Below, one piece after another: positions 47,638-49,015 of a stretch of 49,015 nucleotides of DNA. Position 1 is the stretch's first letter. Each line of letters begins with the position of its first letter. Source of the DNA: a virus; the IMG/VR virus record IMGVR_UViG_3300021589_000001, positions 1 through 49,015 of that record; one strand, given 5' to 3'. The notes under the pieces were generated by a model. The model was not told the DNA's origin and did not search any database. It saw only the letters and a program-made list of their open reading frames with translations. Position numbers and translations under genes: made by a program.

Positions 47638-48363
47638 TCACACAAACCTCCCTCGCCTATTAACAGCCACCATACTATGCATATGTAGTGATTCGAAATG
47701 CTCTACCTCTACCAAATACTCCCAAACTCCAGCCACTTCGAGTGCCTGTCCTATTCTCCTTGCCGCATCCTCCGCAAACACCTGGTTTACTGACTTACTC
47801 GCCTGAACACACCACTCCAGTTCCTCCTCCCTCTTCATTACTGTTCGGGGCATTAAAAACAAATGCGTCAAAACTTCCATCACATCCTTATCCCAAACCG
47901 TCGTTACCTTCATCACTGAGCGCTGCTGATGTGGTATTCCCTGACCTACGGCCCTACACATCTCAGCAGCACAGGGACAGGTGCTCACATAGCCCAGCTC
48001 CACTGTCATGTACAAGTCGTCAGACACTTCAATTTTTCGTTTCACCACATACCCCTGCTCCATGCATTCCCACTTACACATATAGGTCACGGGTGTGTTG
48101 TGGGTTTGCTCCAGTTCCTGTACTAACACCCGTACACTCTCCTGATTCAAGTCCAAACCCTCAAATCTCATCAACACACCCGCCAACCTACTTGCATGTA
48201 TCCCTCTCCGGTCACCTAACCTCACATAAGCCGACTGCCTGGTCATCACATCCCCATCCTTCCACTTCCTCATTACCGGCACATCCTTTACTCCTACAAT
48301 CAATGGTCGTGGCTTACATAGCTTCTCTGCCGCAATGTCAGGTAGTAACTTCACAGTTGTCAT
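47638..48363 (-). CDS. folE2: GTP cyclohydrolase IB/MptA-type
   Basis: 241 residues, first step of preQ0 synthesis from GTP. RRGIHASRLAGVLMRFEGLD, MTVELGYVSTCPCAAEMC (metal-binding Cys), GIPHQQRSVMKVTT and VEHFESLHMHSMVAVNRRG (Glu, His, His) are FolE2/MptA motifs. Archaeal MptA forms yield a cyclic phosphate, bacterial FolE2 the triphosphate; which one applies cannot be read here. It overlaps queE by four bases (ATGA). With queD and queE it completes the path up to 7-carboxy-7-deazaguanine. Confidence 0.9.
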   Translation of the reverse strand: MTTVKLLPDIAAEKLCKPRPLIVGVKDVPVMRKWKDGDVMTRQSAYVRLGDRRGIHASRLAGVLMRFEGLDLNQESVRVLVQELEQTHNTPVTYMCKWECMEQGYVVKRKIEVSDDLYMTVELGYVSTCPCAAEMCRAVGQGIPHQQRSVMKVTTVWDKDVMEVLTHLFLMPRTVMKREEELEWCVQASKSVNQVFAEDAARRIGQALEVAGVWEYLVEVEHFESLHMHSMVAVNRRGRFV

Positions 48364-48977
48364 CTGAATCCAAACACCTCCTGCATCCTCATTACGAACC
48401 CAACGCCCCGGGTCCTCGTCCTAAGGTGCATCACCAGCTTAGCACACTGTTCCAATGGATTGCGCCCCCGACCACTCAGCGGCATAAGCAATGCTATGCC
48501 CCTCACCTTTTCTGCCCACTGGGTCTTCCTCATCACATCCTCAGCATCCTCCATATCAACTACCAGTTTCACTACTACATCAGTGTACCTTGCCCACCTG
48601 TCCAACACCTTCTCACTCTTTGGTGACACCACTAGAGTTGCTCGTCTCCTCAACCAACTGCCTATTTTCACATCTCCATTCGTCTCAATATACACAGGCT
48701 GCGACCGGGGCAGTTTTCTCACTACCTTCTTCAACTCCTTCACCTGCATCAGTGGCTCGCCACCCGTAAAGACTATTGGGCCAGTGTACTCCCTACAAAT
48801 CCTTGCCATCACTTGCCACGGCACCTCGAACCCACCTTCTAAACTTGTCGCATACTGTGTATCGCACTCAAAGGGGCAACTATGTCTTCGGTTACAGCCC
48901 TGCAGCCTCACAAATAGACATGGTACCCCTGCTGGATACTCACCTTGCCACGACTGAAATATCTCACATACCCGCAT
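48360..48977 (-). CDS. queE: QueE, 7-carboxy-7-deazaguanine synthase (full copy)
   Basis: 205 residues. Radical SAM enzyme. The cluster loop is LQGCNRRHSCPFECDTQYA, i.e. Cys-x5-Cys-x3-Cys, which differs from the usual Cys-x3-Cys-x2-Cys; the following Asp-Thr is conserved in QueE. IVFTGGEPL is the GGE motif, IETNGD the later substrate-binding strand. RATLVVSPKS follows as expected. ATG 48975-48977 comes directly after the queD end, with a GTG three bases earlier as alternative. The left terminal repeat carries a variant of its first half. Confidence 0.9.
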   Translation of the reverse strand: MRVCEIFQSWQGEYPAGVPCLFVRLQGCNRRHSCPFECDTQYATSLEGGFEVPWQVMARICREYTGPIVFTGGEPLMQVKELKKVVRKLPRSQPVYIETNGDVKIGSWLRRRATLVVSPKSEKVLDRWARYTDVVVKLVVDMEDAEDVMRKTQWAEKVRGIALLMPLSGRGRNPLEQCAKLVMHLRTRTRGVGFVMRMQEVFGFR

Positions 48978-49015
48978 CACCTACTCACCTTCCCAGCATC
49001 CCTTATACCCAACCT
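48688..49015. repeat. Terminal direct repeat, right copy
   Basis: Partner of 1-328, no gaps, about 92% identical by count. It includes the end of queD (48981-49015, minus strand, last ten codons and TAG) and the first 96 codons of queE. Confidence 0.9.
48981..49015 (-). CDS. queD: QueD 3' end (cut by window edge)
   Basis: The last codons read Val-Gly-Tyr-Lys-Gly-Cys-Trp-Glu-Gly-Glu-stop (TAG), the same peptide as the end of queD at 294-701. It is the second, variant copy of that gene end in the terminal repeat. Confidence 0.85.
   Translation of the reverse strand, partial: VGYKGCWEGE

Noticed and set aside
47688-48626. Long plus-strand reading frame opposite folE2/queE
   Set aside because: The minus strand carries unmistakable FolE2 and QueE motifs over the same bases; the plus frame is low-complexity Pro/Ser/His.
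1-49015. Integrase, transposase or insertion sequence
   Set aside because: No tyrosine or serine recombinase motifs, DDE pattern or terminal inverted repeats with target duplication were seen.

Overview
The window looks like an essentially complete, circularly closing genome of a head-tailed DNA virus that infects an archaeon, probably a thermophile. Three things point to an archaeal host. The replication genes are archaeal in type: a family B DNA polymerase, an MCM-like AAA+ helicase, an ERCC4/XPF-type nuclease with helix-hairpin-helix, and a ligase joined to a LigD-like 3'-phosphoesterase. The recurrent promoter has a BRE/TATA layout (TTACAAAA followed by an A/T box), and some late genes start almost leaderless behind it. 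GTP cyclohydrolase is of the FolE2/MptA type. Most other genes have a strong AGGAGGTGA ribosome binding site. The first and last 328 bases are the same stretch of queE/queD at roughly 92% identity, so the map closes to a circle of about 48.7 kb with one operon crossing the junction.

Layout. From a 1.2-kb gene-free control region (about 18.2-19.4 kb) the genome diverges. Leftward (minus strand) run the early/middle genes: about 25 small genes (11.3-18.2 kb) with several tandem duplications, a possible structured RNA (11.05-11.24 kb), queC, a PD-(D/E)XK protein, a class II ribonucleotide reductase, an OB-fold protein, a Sak4-like ATPase, the DNA 7-deazaguanine transglycosylase DpdA, a MazG-like pyrophosphohydrolase, DNA polymerase B and a Cas4/RecB-like nuclease. 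A further leftward operon starts at about 0.78 kb and continues through the contig junction: queD, queE, folE2, ERCC4 nuclease, PD-(D/E)XK protein, MCM-like helicase, RHH regulator, ending at 44.8 kb.

Rightward (plus strand) from 20.0 kb run the late genes: a winged-helix protein, a DJ-1/PfpI protein, terminase small and large subunits, portal, a tail-fibre block with DUF2341, beta-helix and 20-residue Ser/Thr repeats, a 908-residue nucleotidyltransferase-ligase-phosphoesterase fusion, a second structured RNA candidate on the opposite strand (33.74-33.87 kb), prohead protease/scaffold, decoration protein, HK97-type capsid protein, neck proteins, tail tube, tail chaperones with a possible recoding site, a short tape measure protein, tail hub, holin-like protein and a Trp-rich fibre protein. 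The two arms converge at 44.73-44.80 kb.

How it works together. FolE2, QueD, QueE and QueC make preQ0 from GTP, and DpdA would exchange it for guanine in DNA, so the virus very likely carries a hypermodified genome. NrdJ and the MazG-like protein tune the nucleotide pool; polymerase, helicase, Sak4, OB-fold protein and nucleases replicate and recombine the DNA. No integrase, tRNA, CRISPR array or insertion sequence was seen. The least explained parts are the control region with its TAACCT repeats, the paired opposite-strand RNA candidates sharing one promoter block, the fused ligase in the virion module and the cloud of tandem paralogues.
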